From assembly GCA_018350325.1 (NCBI GenBank), contig JAEVLN010000008.1, forward strand, positions 2,680,031-2,744,030: a stretch of DNA of 64,000 nt, read 5' to 3'. The DNA is from Globodera rostochiensis (lineage: Eukaryota; Nematoda; Chromadorea; Rhabditida; Heteroderidae). The notes beneath the pieces are model-generated. The model worked only from the letters and a program-made list of their open reading frames with translations. It was not told where the DNA came from and searched no databases. This document shows, in pieces, positions 30,029 through 41,900 of the stretch. A program made the translations under genes and the position numbers. Position 1 is the first letter of the stretch, and each line of letters begins with the position of its first letter.

Positions 30029-32569
30029 ATGCCGACAAAATCCGATCTTTCGCCGGTTGAAGTGGCCAATGAGTCATTTCCCACGCGCTTTCTGCGCACG
30101 ATTTGGCAACATTTTTCGGACAATCCTCAAAAGATCGCTTTGGTAGTGAACTAATAAAGAATTTATTTTGGTAATGTAATTGCACTTTTGCTTATTAAAA
30201 TCGGAAAAATCCAAAACAAATAGATTTATTCGTGACGGAAAACAAAAAAATATTATTAAATATTAGGTAAATGCCGAAGATGCGGAAGACTCTGTCTCTT
30301 ACGGCGAAGTGTACGTTTTCTCAGTGAGTTTTTGCCCTGCTTTTTGAGCACGAATTCTCGACAAAATCCTCGCCCAATTTCCCTCTCCAACCGAACAAAA
30401 ATGCCTTTCTGAACCGTCCCATTTTATTTTGCCGTGGCCGCTTTCCTTGCGCAGCGTTCTTTTGGCCACGGCGATGTTGCCTGCGCGGTACTCCCAAACT
30501 GTTGGGAGTACGCGGTGATCTTCGCGGGGGTTGGACTTCGCGGGGGCGCCCTCAGCGGGGCGAATCCGTTCTACACCGAACGTTAGTCCATCGAAACTTT
30601 CGTCCGTCCGTCCCGAAACCCCTCCCCCCCCCCCCTCACATTGCTTTCGTTCAGATGAGCTTGGCAACCAGTTCAGAGAATCCAGAGCCAAAATTGTGTT
30701 TTGTGTGGGCGCAAATTTGGAGAAAGTTTTCAAAGCCACAAAAATTGTCTCGACAGTTCAGGTGGTTTTATTGTATGGGTGCCCTTGCACTTTTAAGCCT
30801 CTCTTCGACAAAAGTTTCATGAAAATTCCGATTTCTTAGAATGACTTTAGACTATTTAATAACTTTAAATGCCCAAAATCAGAATGGCCGACGGGTCTTG
30901 TGATTTGGTTCTCTTAAGGCTGTTGTGCTGGTGGAAAGTGGGCGATCGAAAAAGGCATTACAAAATGAGTCGATTGGTTTGGCGGGAATTGTCCGTTTTG
31001 GTCAAGTGCTGAGGACGGAGCCCACTCTTTTCTCTGAACGGACTGATCAACCCCTCCGGGGCTGTCGTCCGGAAAGGGATTTGCTGCTTCTGCCCTTCTC
31101 CAGGCACATTTTGGCCCATTCGTTGGGCTTTTGGGCCAGCCCTGCTTTTTGACTCAAAAGTGCCTTTCTTAAGTGCCAACATTTTTCAGCGGAACGACGG
31201 GCACCGCCAAGGGCGTCATGATCAGCCACAGCAATTGGGGCACAATGATGAACATTATCGTAGACCATTTTAACCGTTACCTCCACCCGCACATCGGACC
31301 GCCATATTACGTCACGGAAGAGTCCGACCTCCTCCTGCTGCCCTTCTTCCATTGCTTTGGGTTTACTCTGCTAAACATGACACTGCTGAACGGCTCGACC
31401 GGCGTGGTGCTGAGCAAGTTCGAGCAGACATTGTTCTGCAGGACGGTGGAGCAGTACAGAGTTAGCTGCTTTAAGACGAACCCGAAGTTTTACCCAATCC
31501 ACAAACAATTCCAGATCCGACTTCTAATACTTGTCCCACCCATTTTGGTGTTTATGGCAAAAAATGCCAAGATCGACAACTACGACTTTTCCCATGTCAA
31601 TGTAATTTTCTCCGGAGCTGCTCCAGCGGGCGCCGATTTATGCGAAGAGTTGAAGCGACGTTTTCCCAATTTGCAACACATTTGCCAGGGTTAGGCGCCC
31701 ATAACATTGTTAATTAACCTTTTAATGCAAAAAAAGGCTATGGAATGACTGAAATGTCCGTTGCCATCGCTTTGCCCGTTTTGGACAAGCAAAGAATGCA
31801 ATCGGCAGGGAAACTGCTCGCCAACTTGGAGATGAAGGTCATAAAGTTATTTAGAAATGACCTGCTAGCTGACGTTCGTTCAGATCGTGGACTTGTCAAG
31901 CGGAGAAGAAGCTGAGTTGGGAATGCCGGGTGAACTGTTCGTGCGGGGGCCCACGAGAATGGTCGGCTATTTGGGACGTCCAAATGAAACGGCGGAAATT
32001 ATTGACGGGGAGGGATGGCTGAGGACCGGTGACATTGTTTTTGTGGACAAAGACGGCTTCATCAACGTTGTGGACAGACTGAAGGAATTGATCAAAGTGA
32101 ACGGACTTCAGGTGACCGATCAGTTGAATTTCAATCTTTTCGTTTTCCGTCTGTGAAGGTCCCTCCATCGGAACTGGAAGATTTGCTGCTTTCCCATCCG
32201 GAAGTGCAGGATTGTGCCGTCCTTGGAGTGCCGGATCCGGTTTCCGGTGAATTGCCGCGGGCATTTGTTGTGAGAAAGAACCGATCGGACATCAGTGAAG
32301 CGCAAATTCAGCAATTTGTTAAAGGTGCGGACGGAGTTGGTAATGAATGTCCCGGACAGCTGCTGAACGTCACTTTTAGTTTAGTTTTGGATCAAAAAAT
32401 GCTTTTATCTTCAGAACGGGTGGTTTACTACAAGCAGCTGAAGGGCGGGGTTGAGTTCGTTGAGGAAGTGCCGAAAAGTCCGGCGGGAAAAATCTTGAGA
32501 AGGATTCTGAAGGATAAAATGGCCATAAAGACAATGGACGGAAAGGGAAGAAGACAAGCCAAAATATGA
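30029..32569 (+). CDS. 4-coumarate-CoA ligase-like acyl-CoA synthetase (ANL superfamily)
   Basis: Adenylates a carboxylic acid and transfers it to CoA. From the ATG at 30029: SFPTRFLRTIWQHFSDNPQK, AESVSYGEV near 30285, GDVACAVLPNCWEYAVIFAG near 30470-30530 followed by GANPFYT, the P-loop SGTTGTAKG (SG from the AG end of the 31103 exon joined to the exon at 31188), DLLLLPFFHCFG (31327), VIFSGAAPAGADLCEELKRR (31600), YGMTEMSVA (31740), GELFVRGPTRMVGYL, GWLRTGD (32020), DRLKELIKVNGLQV (hinge), PSELEDLLLSHPEVQDCAVL, and the catalytic-Lys region PKSPAGKILRRILKD. All core ANL motifs are present. It ends in AKI, a weak peroxisomal PTS1-like tripeptide, as in luciferase/4CL relatives. One intron (donor at 31104) must use GC-AG. 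Substrate unknown. Confidence 0.88.
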
Positions 32570-33249
32570 TCGGCATTTATCAACTTTATGAAGCATGATA
32601 TAAACATTAATACCTCCACAGAGTTCAATTTGAGAGCATTTAAAGTCTGACAAATTCAAAGATTCTTAGGTAAAATGGTTAAACTCTGTCAGTTCGTGTC
32701 CGTATTGCTCCATTCTCAGCAGAAGTTGGGATGTCCTCCCCCCCAAGTCGGGATTTCCCCCGCCCCTCTGTCCGCCCGTCCGTCCGGGAGTGTTGCCCGG
32801 GCCCCCAGTGTTCATCTTCAGGACCCTACCACTCTCAGCAGCCACCCTGTCATCCATGCCCTTCTTCATTTGTTTTCCAAACACATCATCCCCATAATAT
32901 TGCGTAAATGCTCTTCCATTTCCGGCTTCTGTCTCCCCCCCCCCCCGCAATCCACTACATCACTTCAATATTCATTTTTCCATATTCTTACCCCAGTCAC
33001 CCCCCCCCCTCACAGTCAGTTTAAGCCTTCTGTTTCATCGATTTATTATTAATTAAAAAATGTATAATAAATATCTTTAAAAAACAATATTAATATAAAT
33101 ATAGCACATATTAAATAAACGCTATTATGTGTGAAAATTTTCTTTAATGGAATTACTTACGTTTTTCCTCGGTTTTAAGTTGTTTTGGCTGGTCCTTGTT
33201 GGTCATCACGTGCATTAAGCATTTAATTTTTTCTAATTGCCCGCGGGCA
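32570..33249. other. intergenic, no gene seen
   Basis: Begins as the 3' flank of the acyl-CoA ligase. Contains C tracts and an AT-rich stretch (33030-33150). Open frames on both strands at 32670-33050 are Pro/Ser- or Gly-rich and have no supporting splice context. Confidence 0.5.
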
Positions 33250-36200
33250 ATGAACTCAAAATATGCTAGCGGCGTAAAGAAATTGTTGCTGTTCATTTTG
33301 CTTCTCTTCGTGGGTTTTGCCGGAGGGGATTTGGCCCATAATCCCATTTATAGGCCAGGTAAGCGTTGAGAAATTATTGATTTTTTCCAATGATTTTGTG
33401 TCTTTTCAGACAAAAATGCCTCGGTGGTTTTCCATGGCCAAATTTGGGAGGACAACGAAGTGAAGGAGTATCAAATTGAGGCGGAGGTGCTCGACGAGGA
33501 GAAGCCCATAAAGGAGCCGAAAATTGTGTGGGAAACGGGCAAATGGGGCGAACGGCACTTTACGCTTACATTCAAATTCAAAGAGGGAGGGGAGACGGGC
33601 GATCCGCCAAAGAAACAAATAGAAAAGCTGAAGGTGGAGCTTTTCAACAGGTACGGCAAAAAGTAATAAAACATTTTAGGAATTTTTCCCGTTTTAGCAT
33701 GACAGTGAAGTCTTTCAGAGAGAAAACGAGCAGAGTGAATAAGGTGAGAATCGACGCGGGTTACGGGTACGTTCATACGATGGAACCAAATGGGACCCTC
33801 AGAAGTTCGGGAAGTTCAGAGACCCATCGCTGGTGGGAGGGAATGTTACGGACGGTTAAACGCCTAGGGCGGGCCAAAAGACCATCCATAAAGGGAACGC
33901 CCCGGTAGCTCGCCTCAGGGAAGAGCTCTTTTAGAGCAGCTAATGAGGAGGGGGGGGGGGGGGGATCAATGGGCCCATGCCGCTTATTCCAATTAAACTC
34001 AAACTGATTTAGGACATCAAACACACTTTCCTCTTGCGCGACGTCGACTCAAACAAACATTACGCGTTGGATTTGGACAGAGAGAAGGCTGTGGACCGTT
34101 TTGAGACTTTTGGGGAAATGCACGAAGAGTTGGAGAGACGGCGAGGGAAGGGCACGGACGGTTGGGTGGACGACGACGAGTTGGAGGTGGAAGAACTGAT
34201 GGAACGTTCGGATGAGCGGAAGAAGGAGTGAGTAGGGAGGGGGGGGGGGGTCGGAAAGTGATGCCGAGACCGATAATTATGTAGCAGTCGCTTTTTGGCA
34301 ATTCAATTAAAATCGATCGAGCTGATCACTAATGGGTAGAAAAATGGCTGGCTATCTTGGTACTGATCAAAGCAAATCACAGCGGGTGGAGCCATACGCT
34401 GGACGGGCACGAGGAAGAGTTGCATGAGCATAGGTTGGGCCAAATGGGGGAGGGTCGGAAGAAGATGAAGGAGGTCAAGGATAAAGAGGACACGCCGCAC
34501 CATTCGGAGCCGAAGGGCATCATCCAGGGTGGGCCAACAGGGCTTCTAACAGACCGACAAGCAGCACATTTTAGGGGTCGTTTGGGACGAGGAGGGTCTA
34601 ATCATTGAGAAGCCGTTCATCAAACTGTTGCAGCATGGAAAAGGTGGGAAAGACCAGCAGGATGGACTAATCTTATTTGATTGGAATTAATCAGATTTGC
34701 CGGATTATGAGGTTTTGTGCAACGGCAATGGCTTCTTCGAGATTGAGGTGTACGGAGAGCACAAAGGGACGGTGGAGATTCGATACGTAAGTGAATTTGG
34801 CCTGGGGGGACAATGCGAGTGACCGCGCCGATTTGAGGGGAAAGACGAAAAGCATACCGAAGGCTTTCTCGAAGACTTGGACACGCTGTACAAAGCCGCC
34901 TTCCCCGACCATCCGGAGCACGACCATTTCCACGGAATCCATCGTAAGTCGGACATGGACAGACACCGGAAGATACTCCACTTGCACTACAAACACTACG
35001 GACCTTACATGTTTGTCTACGTGAGTTGGCCAATTGGGCGATGGAAATGAAAAAATGAATAAGCTTCCGATGCTTTCTGTGTGTGGACGGCTTACATTAA
35101 TTATTGCTTTTTATGGCTGCATGGTCAATACTCCCAGGTTTTCAGCACATTTATGGCGTTGTCCTCAAACTTGACAGCAAGCAAATCCCGCAAGTGATCA
35201 TGGACACGGACGAGTGCGTTGACTGCCCTTACCTCCAATTGGAATACACCAGTGACCAAGAACACGACGTTCACAAGGCAAAATACTTATAATTGCACAT
35301 TTAATCAACGTGTTCAGAGAGTCAAGGCTGAAATTGATCACAATCTGGACACGGGCGAGTTCCGTATAACCATCCGGAACGGGTACGGCTTGGACCCGGA
35401 GCGGAAGAGGCGGATGGACAAAAACTACGGGAAGCTGAACATTATTGTGGTCATCATAGATGGGGGATTTACGAACTGTTTAAGCGGATTTGTGTTCAGG
35501 CAGCGAATAAGCGGGAGCTCAGCGAGGGGATGTACCGCGTGTACACGGTGGACGTGTTGGAGTGCGTTCGAAACTTTGTCAAGCAGCGGGAAATTCTTTT
35601 TCTGCACGTTGACAAGGATTCGATCTACTTCGAGAAGTTTGACATCAAGGAGGCCATCTCGCACAAGTTGCAGTTCCAGATCCGACGAAAGTCGGACGGA
35701 CAAACGGAAGGACAGTGCCAAATGCTAAGTCGAAGACCGCCGGACGGAGACAACGACTGTCCCTGGCTGCTGTTTAAGGACAAGGCTGGTGAGGCAAACC
35801 GGCATGGCCAAGCCCAATGAATGGCATTTACACTCAATTTCAGCGGGACCGGACTTCAAATAAACGCATTTTTGAAGACTTTTACACAAATATTAATGAG
35901 CATTTTAACTCCAGGCAACCAAATACCAGCGGACAAACACATAAAACAGTTGGGCTTTCGACTGGCGCAATTCACGCAATTAGTGGAGGTGCCAATCAGC
36001 AAACTTTGCCAATATCAAATCAATAATTCACATAAAAATAGGTTTCTTTCTCGCCAACACTAATCAACGAATTCTTCATTCACATCGACTGCGGTTACGG
36101 CAGCTCCGAGCCGAGTGATGAGCCGGAGGTGGTCTACCACACTTCCTTCCACCAAATCGATGGTTAGTCCGTTTCCGTTCCGTTTCTACACTTTTTACTA

Positions 36201-36374
36201 TAAATAGTTGTCGACGATTCACACAAAAATGGCGCATTTCCACTGCTAACTGCACCATTGAAGATGGACAAAGTTGAACTCGTTGAACTACCCGAGAAGA
36301 AGCAACTCGGACACCGAACGCATCGAATCGACGGGCACATTTTGAATCGATTTACGAGAAGACAAAAACACTGA
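33250..36374 (+). CDS. secreted or ER-lumen protein of unknown family, multi-exon
   Basis: I do not recognise the family. The ATG at 33250 opens MNSKYASGVKKLLLFILLLF, a clear signal peptide. Exons that join in phase: 33250-33358; 33411-33651 (FHGQIWEDNEVKEYQIEAEV, WGERHFTLTFKFKEGG); 33698-33743; 34013-34228 (a charged, Asp/Glu-rich segment); about 34380-34527 (His/Lys/Glu-rich); about 34575-34650 (WDEEGLIIEKPFIKLLQHGK); 34695-34787 (VLCNGNGFFEIEVYGEHKG); about 34840-35020 (HPEHDHFHGIHRKSDMD, His-rich); 35144-35277 (GVVLKLDSKQIPQVIMD); 35316-35461; 35501-35788; then exons near 36063-36162 (HIDCGYGSSEPSDEP) and 36207-36374 (basic C-terminus FTRRQKH). Acidic and His-rich stretches suggest metal binding, but this is inference. 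It could be two adjacent genes. Confidence 0.6.
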
Positions 36375-36664
36375 ACGAACAAACGGACGGAACTTTGGAG
36401 GGGCGACAGAATTCTGTTTAATTATTTGTAGTGCTTTTATTCCAAAATATGTAACAAATGACAATTATATTTTTTGTTGTACTATAAAAGTGTCAAATTA
36501 AAGACACAACCCGCCGCCGTTGGGCACCCTAATTCAAATGTTTTAGTTCCAAACATAACGCCAATATTTATCAGACAGCGTAATGTTAGACACTGTCCCC
36601 ACCAATGAAATTGAAATAATAAACATTTTTTCTTTTCATTTAAATTTTATATTCTTTGGGTTTA

Positions 36665-38805
36665 ATGGATACTCAACACGTTACCCTCAGTCGGCCAGGG
36701 ATTAAACAATGGCGGCTGATCTTTCGGAATTTACCGTTCACTGTAAGAATCGAATTTATTGGATTTATAAAATCGAATTGTTTTTGTTTTATTAGCTCTA
36801 ATTACCCTTTTAGACAAATGAAGAGGACTTACGGAAATGGGCCGGATCATTTGGGAAAATTCGAGAGATTGTCCTTCCCAAATGCGCAGACAAACGCTTC
36901 CCAAAATCGACCGCTGGCTTTTGCTTTGTGCAATTTTCGAGTCGAAAAGACGCAGAAAATGCTAAAAAATGTTTGAATTTTACGCAACTGAATGGAAGAA
37001 AGGTGGCAGTCGACTGGGCACTCGACAAGGACCATTTCATTACTCGAATGCACGAAGGTCTCCGATTTTTAATTCCCTGGGCCCTAGCCGGGTACTTTTT
37101 TGTTAAGAAAATTTATATTTCGAATTTAATTGATTAGGCCTAAAAAGGATATGTCAAAGTTAAATTGAATAAATTCAGAGAAGAAATCGGCTATAAAGGA
37201 AGAAGAACCGGCCTTAAAAACAGAGCTAGACGAAGATGGTGAGTGAATGGAATAATCTCCGAATTATTTTAAAAATAGCAAATGAAACTTCCGATGTCGT
37301 CGATGTTGGAAAAGATGACGAAAAATTGGTCAAAAAGGAAGCGGACGAGGTTTTTTCTTTTTTATATTTGACTAAATAAAATAAATGCTATTTCAATTAA
37401 GCCAAAACACAGCAAAAGAGAGAAAAAGAAGCGCCCTTTGGACGACAGCGCAGTCACTGAAGGAAGGGTCGTTTTTTTAAGGCGAGCGTTCTTTTTTTTG
37501 AATGATTTATAAACTTTTATTCTTTTCTTTTTTGTTTTTTTTAAATTCATTTTCAGAAACGTTCCTTTTTCCGTCGACAACGAAAAGCTCAAAACGGTGG
37601 CCGAAGAGTTTGGCGAAGTTCAGTTGGCCATTCTTTGCAGAAACAAAGACACCGGTGACCCCGCGGGCACCGCATTTGTCCATTTTCGGGAAAAAGAGAG
37701 TGCCGACAACTTTTTAGACAAATTAATCACGGTATTATTTATCCATTTTAAATTCTATTTTTATCATTTTTAGGAGGGCGGAGTTCTCGTGGAAGGTCGA
37801 AAGGTTTTTGGACATCGCGCGGTTCAGCGAAACGACGCCAAAGCGTTCAGTTTGGTGGACGAAAATCCGGTGAAAGACAAACGAAATTTGTATCTTCTGA
37901 GGGCGTCGTTAGTGCGGCCTGGCACTGCGGAAGCGAAGGAAATGTCGGAGGATGACGCGAAACTGCGGCAACGGCTGATGGAAGTGGCGAAAAAGAAACT
38001 CATCAATTTGGTTATGTTCATCTCTCCGACTCGACTGGTGGTCAGTGTTCGGAAATTTTTTATATAAATGAGGCCTCAGCACCGACTGAACGCCGAAACA
38101 AATCCCGAATTTCAGATTCACAACATTCCCTTTACTTTAACGGATGGCCAACTTAAAAAAGTTTGTTTGGAAGCAGCCGGTGGTTGTTCTCCGACTTCCG
38201 TCTCCGAGTGCCGAATAATGTGTCAACGGACGGGGGAAGACGCGAAGGGTCGCGCCCAATTGGGCAAATCCAAAGGGTTTGGCTTTGTCGCCTTCACAGA
38301 GCACACGCTGGCGTTGAAATGTCTGCGGAATCTGAACAACAATCCGGAGACGTTCACCAACGAAAGGGTTGGTGAACGATTTAAAAATGCATTTCTTAAA
38401 AGGAGAAGCCACAAAACAATTTTAAAGCGCCCAATCGTCGAGTTCTCAGTTGAAAATTTGAATGCGTTGCGAACGAAGGAGCGGCGAATGCAAAGCACGA
38501 CGAAAGGCGAAGACGCCGGGGGGGAGGCGACGAAGCAAAAAAAGACTTTTGTCGGCGTCGAAAACGCCGAAGCATTGGACAAAACGAAGCGCGAGCTTAT
38601 GGCCGGCGGCAAGAAATGGCTTCCAAAAAAATTTGGGGCGAAGATTCGACACAGAGACCGCACGCAAAGGGCGCCGACGAAAAAAGCGGTGAAAAGGTTT
38701 TTGGAAATTAACCCCAAAAAATGGACAGCTCAAAAAGAGAATATTTTAACGAAATTTCCCCCCATTTCAGCAGGACAAAGGATAAAGCGGGCAACCAAAA
38801 GGTGA
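36665..38805 (+). CDS. RBM28: RBM28/Nop4-like nucleolar RNA-binding protein
   Basis: Nucleolar protein of 60S/snRNP biogenesis. Reads LIFRNLPFTV then GFCFVQFSSRKDAENA and GRKVAVDWALDKD (RRM equivalent to human RRM2), an acidic/basic linker (37180-37440), RNVPFSVDNEKLKTVAEEFG with GTAFVHFREKESADNF (RRM3), NLYLLRASLVRPGTAEAKEM and MFISPTRL (the signature linker of RBM28: NLYLAREGLIRAGT and FVSRTRL), IHNIPFTLTDGQLKKVCLEA with GFGFVAFTEHTLALKCLRNL (RRM4), RPIVEFSVEN and a Lys/Arg-rich tail. A probable short intron lies at about 38367-38427, which the frame also reads through. No RRM1 was found between 36375 and 36665, so the protein seems to carry three RRMs rather than four. Confidence 0.88.
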
Positions 38806-38984
38806 AAGGAAAACGGAAGGGAAGTCGCGCGACTGGACAACAACCGACAACAAAAAGGAGGAGACAAATGTCGTCTCATTGAATGAAGTTATGTCTCATA
38901 TTCGTTAAAATGTTTACAAAAGATAAAAAAATTTATTGCTTTTTGATAGTGTTGATTTGTTGGGGCAACAAAAATATTTGTCTT

Positions 38985-41900
38985 TCAAAAATCGCCGTTT
39001 GCAATTGTCATTTGACGGGCGAATCCATTGGCGAGCATTTTGGCGGGTGGTCGGTTGGGCTCCTCAACCGTCGGGCTGGGACTGTTTCGCTGGAGGGAAT
39101 TTGCCCGTGACAGAGAGGGGGACGAGCGGGGCGACTTGAACAGAGCGCTCTTCACTTCTCTCTCCACAACGAATACATTCTGACGCGTCTCCAACTCGCC
39201 TATTCTGAAAGAATGGCGGCGATCGATCGATCACTTCCAATTTTATGCCCTCCCCGCGCACCTATCGTAAATAATCGCGTCCACATTTTGACGTCGGAAA
39301 TAGGCGACATTCTTCGGATTGTCCAAGTCCTCTCCCCACACAAAAACGATCAGTTTCAGTGAGACGGCCCTTCCGAGGGGCGTCGGGTCGGAGAGTAATT
39401 CTTCGCTATGGAGATTTATGCCCTAAAGGTGAATGGAGGGAGTGAAGCAAATCGTCGGCAATTTTCTTCACCAAAAGATTGGAGCAGGCGGAAAAGTTGG
39501 TTCCGACTCGCGTGACTTTGCTTCGTTCATCCAGAAACGGCACATATCTAAAAATAATAATGTGCGAGGCGCCTCAAGGGACATTTGTCGCAGTATAAAT
39601 ATCATAAAGCATTATCTCCATTCATTTAGTGCCCTCGGGGGACATTTGTCGCAGTATAAATATCATAAAGCATTATCTCCATTCATTTAGTGCCCTCGGG
39701 GGACATTTGTCGCAGTATAAATATCATAAAGCATTATCTCCATTCATTTAGTGCCCTCGGGGGACATTTGTCGCAGTATAAATATCATAAAGCATTATCT
39801 CCATTCATTTAGTGCCCTCGGGGGACATTTGTCTCAGTATAAATATCATAAAGCATTATCTCCATTCATTTAGTGCCCTCGGGGGACATTTGTCGCAGTA
39901 TAAATATCATAAAGCATTATCTCCATTCATTTAGTGCCCTCGGGGGACATTTGTCGCAGTATAAATATCATAAAGCATTATCTCCATTCATTTAGTGCCC
40001 TCGGGGGACATTTGTCTCAGTATAAATATCATAAAGCATTTTCTCCATTCATTTAGTGCCCCCGGGGGACATTTGTCTCAGTATAAATATCATAAAGCAT
40101 TATCTCCATTCATTTAGTGCCCCCGGGGGACATTTGTCTCAGTATAAATATCATAAAGCATTTTCTCCATTCATTTAGTGCCCCCGGGGGACATTTGTCT
40201 CAGTATAAATATCATAAAGCATTATCTCCATTCATTTAGTGCCCCCGGGGGACATTTGTCTCAGTATAAATATCATAAAGCATTTTCTCCATTCATTTAG
40301 TGCCCCCGGGGGACAATTACCTGTCGGTTTGGCCCACACAGAGAAACAGCACCGGGTACCTGTTCTGTTTGACGGACAGTCTTTGAAAATGGATATAAAA
40401 GCAATGTTTTATTCCCTCGGAAATTCCTTTCTCACAGAGTGCAAATGTCCGGGTCAAAGGAGGAGAAAACGACACGTCGTTTGCCCGCATGTCCGAAAAC
40501 GTCCATCAGCAGTCGGTCCATGTACTGGTTGCGCTCGAAGTAATTCTCACACTCGTGCGTTCCATCCTTTGTTTCGGTAGTCAATTTTTGTTGGCATGGC
40601 CAATAAATTTATAAAAGAAAGCCGAAAGAATTTACCCGCATTTTCATTGGGTATTTAATCTCAACATTGAAGCCGGCGTGTTCGTCCACCCGCTGCAATG
40701 CTTCGACCAAAGTGGGAAATGAGCGAAGGTCGCTCCCCTCGTCCGGCTCCCCGGTTAGATGGTGGTGTTTGTGGGGTGGGTGGTTGATTTTCTCTCTCTC
40801 TTCCGTTTCCAAGTAATGATGAACCTGTACATGGTTTGGGACGATTTTAACAGTCTTTTATCGAGTTCGGGTTGAAAAGTCCGGATTTTTGAGTTCACGT
40901 TTCGGGAAAACATCGAACACTCAAATTGAAAAAAGAAAGCGGACCCGAACGGCTCGAACTCTGGAGGCTCTCATTTACGTGCAAAAGGCGCAGTTGTGCT
41001 AGACTCAAGTCGCGGACGGCCATTTTGTGCAATTCTCCGCCGTCCGTCGTCGCCGCTGTCGGTCCAATGACTTCGGTCGCCGATTTGTTGGGGTTGTTCG
41101 TCGTTGTCAGTCCGTTCGGCTCCAATCGTTGCGGGTTCCGCTTGGCCACAGAGACGAGGACGTGGAAGTCGTGGAAGACAACCACCGATTGGTCTCGGCT
41201 TAACTGCACGTCGAACTCCACGAAGTCGGCACCCTTTTGGGCGGCATTGTTCAGCGAAAAAATGGTGTTTTCTCGGGCGGTAGCGAATCTGAACGAGCGA
41301 TTGAGAAAGGGCAGCAGAAACTTTGCCCACTTAGTGAAGGACTCGCCGCTGCCGCGATGGCCAACCTCCAAAGTCCTCCGCTTCTTCCAATGCTTCACAT
41401 AAGTCACCTCCATTCTACATATTGCCGGCGGTCAATTAAATTTTCTCCATATAATCACGCAAATGTTTCTTTAGATTGGCCAATTCTTTTTGAGGCCGAA
41501 TGTCGAAAAGACCATTCAATTTCTTTAAGCCCATCCAATCAATCAGTCCCAATGTCCGTCCACCTGGTGGCATTGTCCTCCTCCTCCCCCCAATCAACAG
41601 AAGTTGCCAACAAATAGTCCACTTTGATCTGACCGACTGGCTTCTGCGTCTTCACAGCGACCAGCGGCAGGGAAAGAGAGCCGTTTGTGTCCGGCATGGA
41701 GGAGGGCATACCTTTTAAGCAAAAATGGCACTTTTTTTTGGCAATCGAAAGGATTGAAACAAACAAACAAACAATAAGCAAGCGCAAATCGAGACGGGCT
41801 CAAGCCGACTTTCGTTTCACCCGAGGTCCAATTTTGCTGTGGGAGCATAAACAATTCGACACGAAATGCCTAAACATAAAAAAGTGTCTAAAATTAAAAT

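Noticed and set aside
39576..40316. CRISPR-like array
   Set aside because: Units are head-to-tail 61-bp copies without unique spacers, in a eukaryotic intron.
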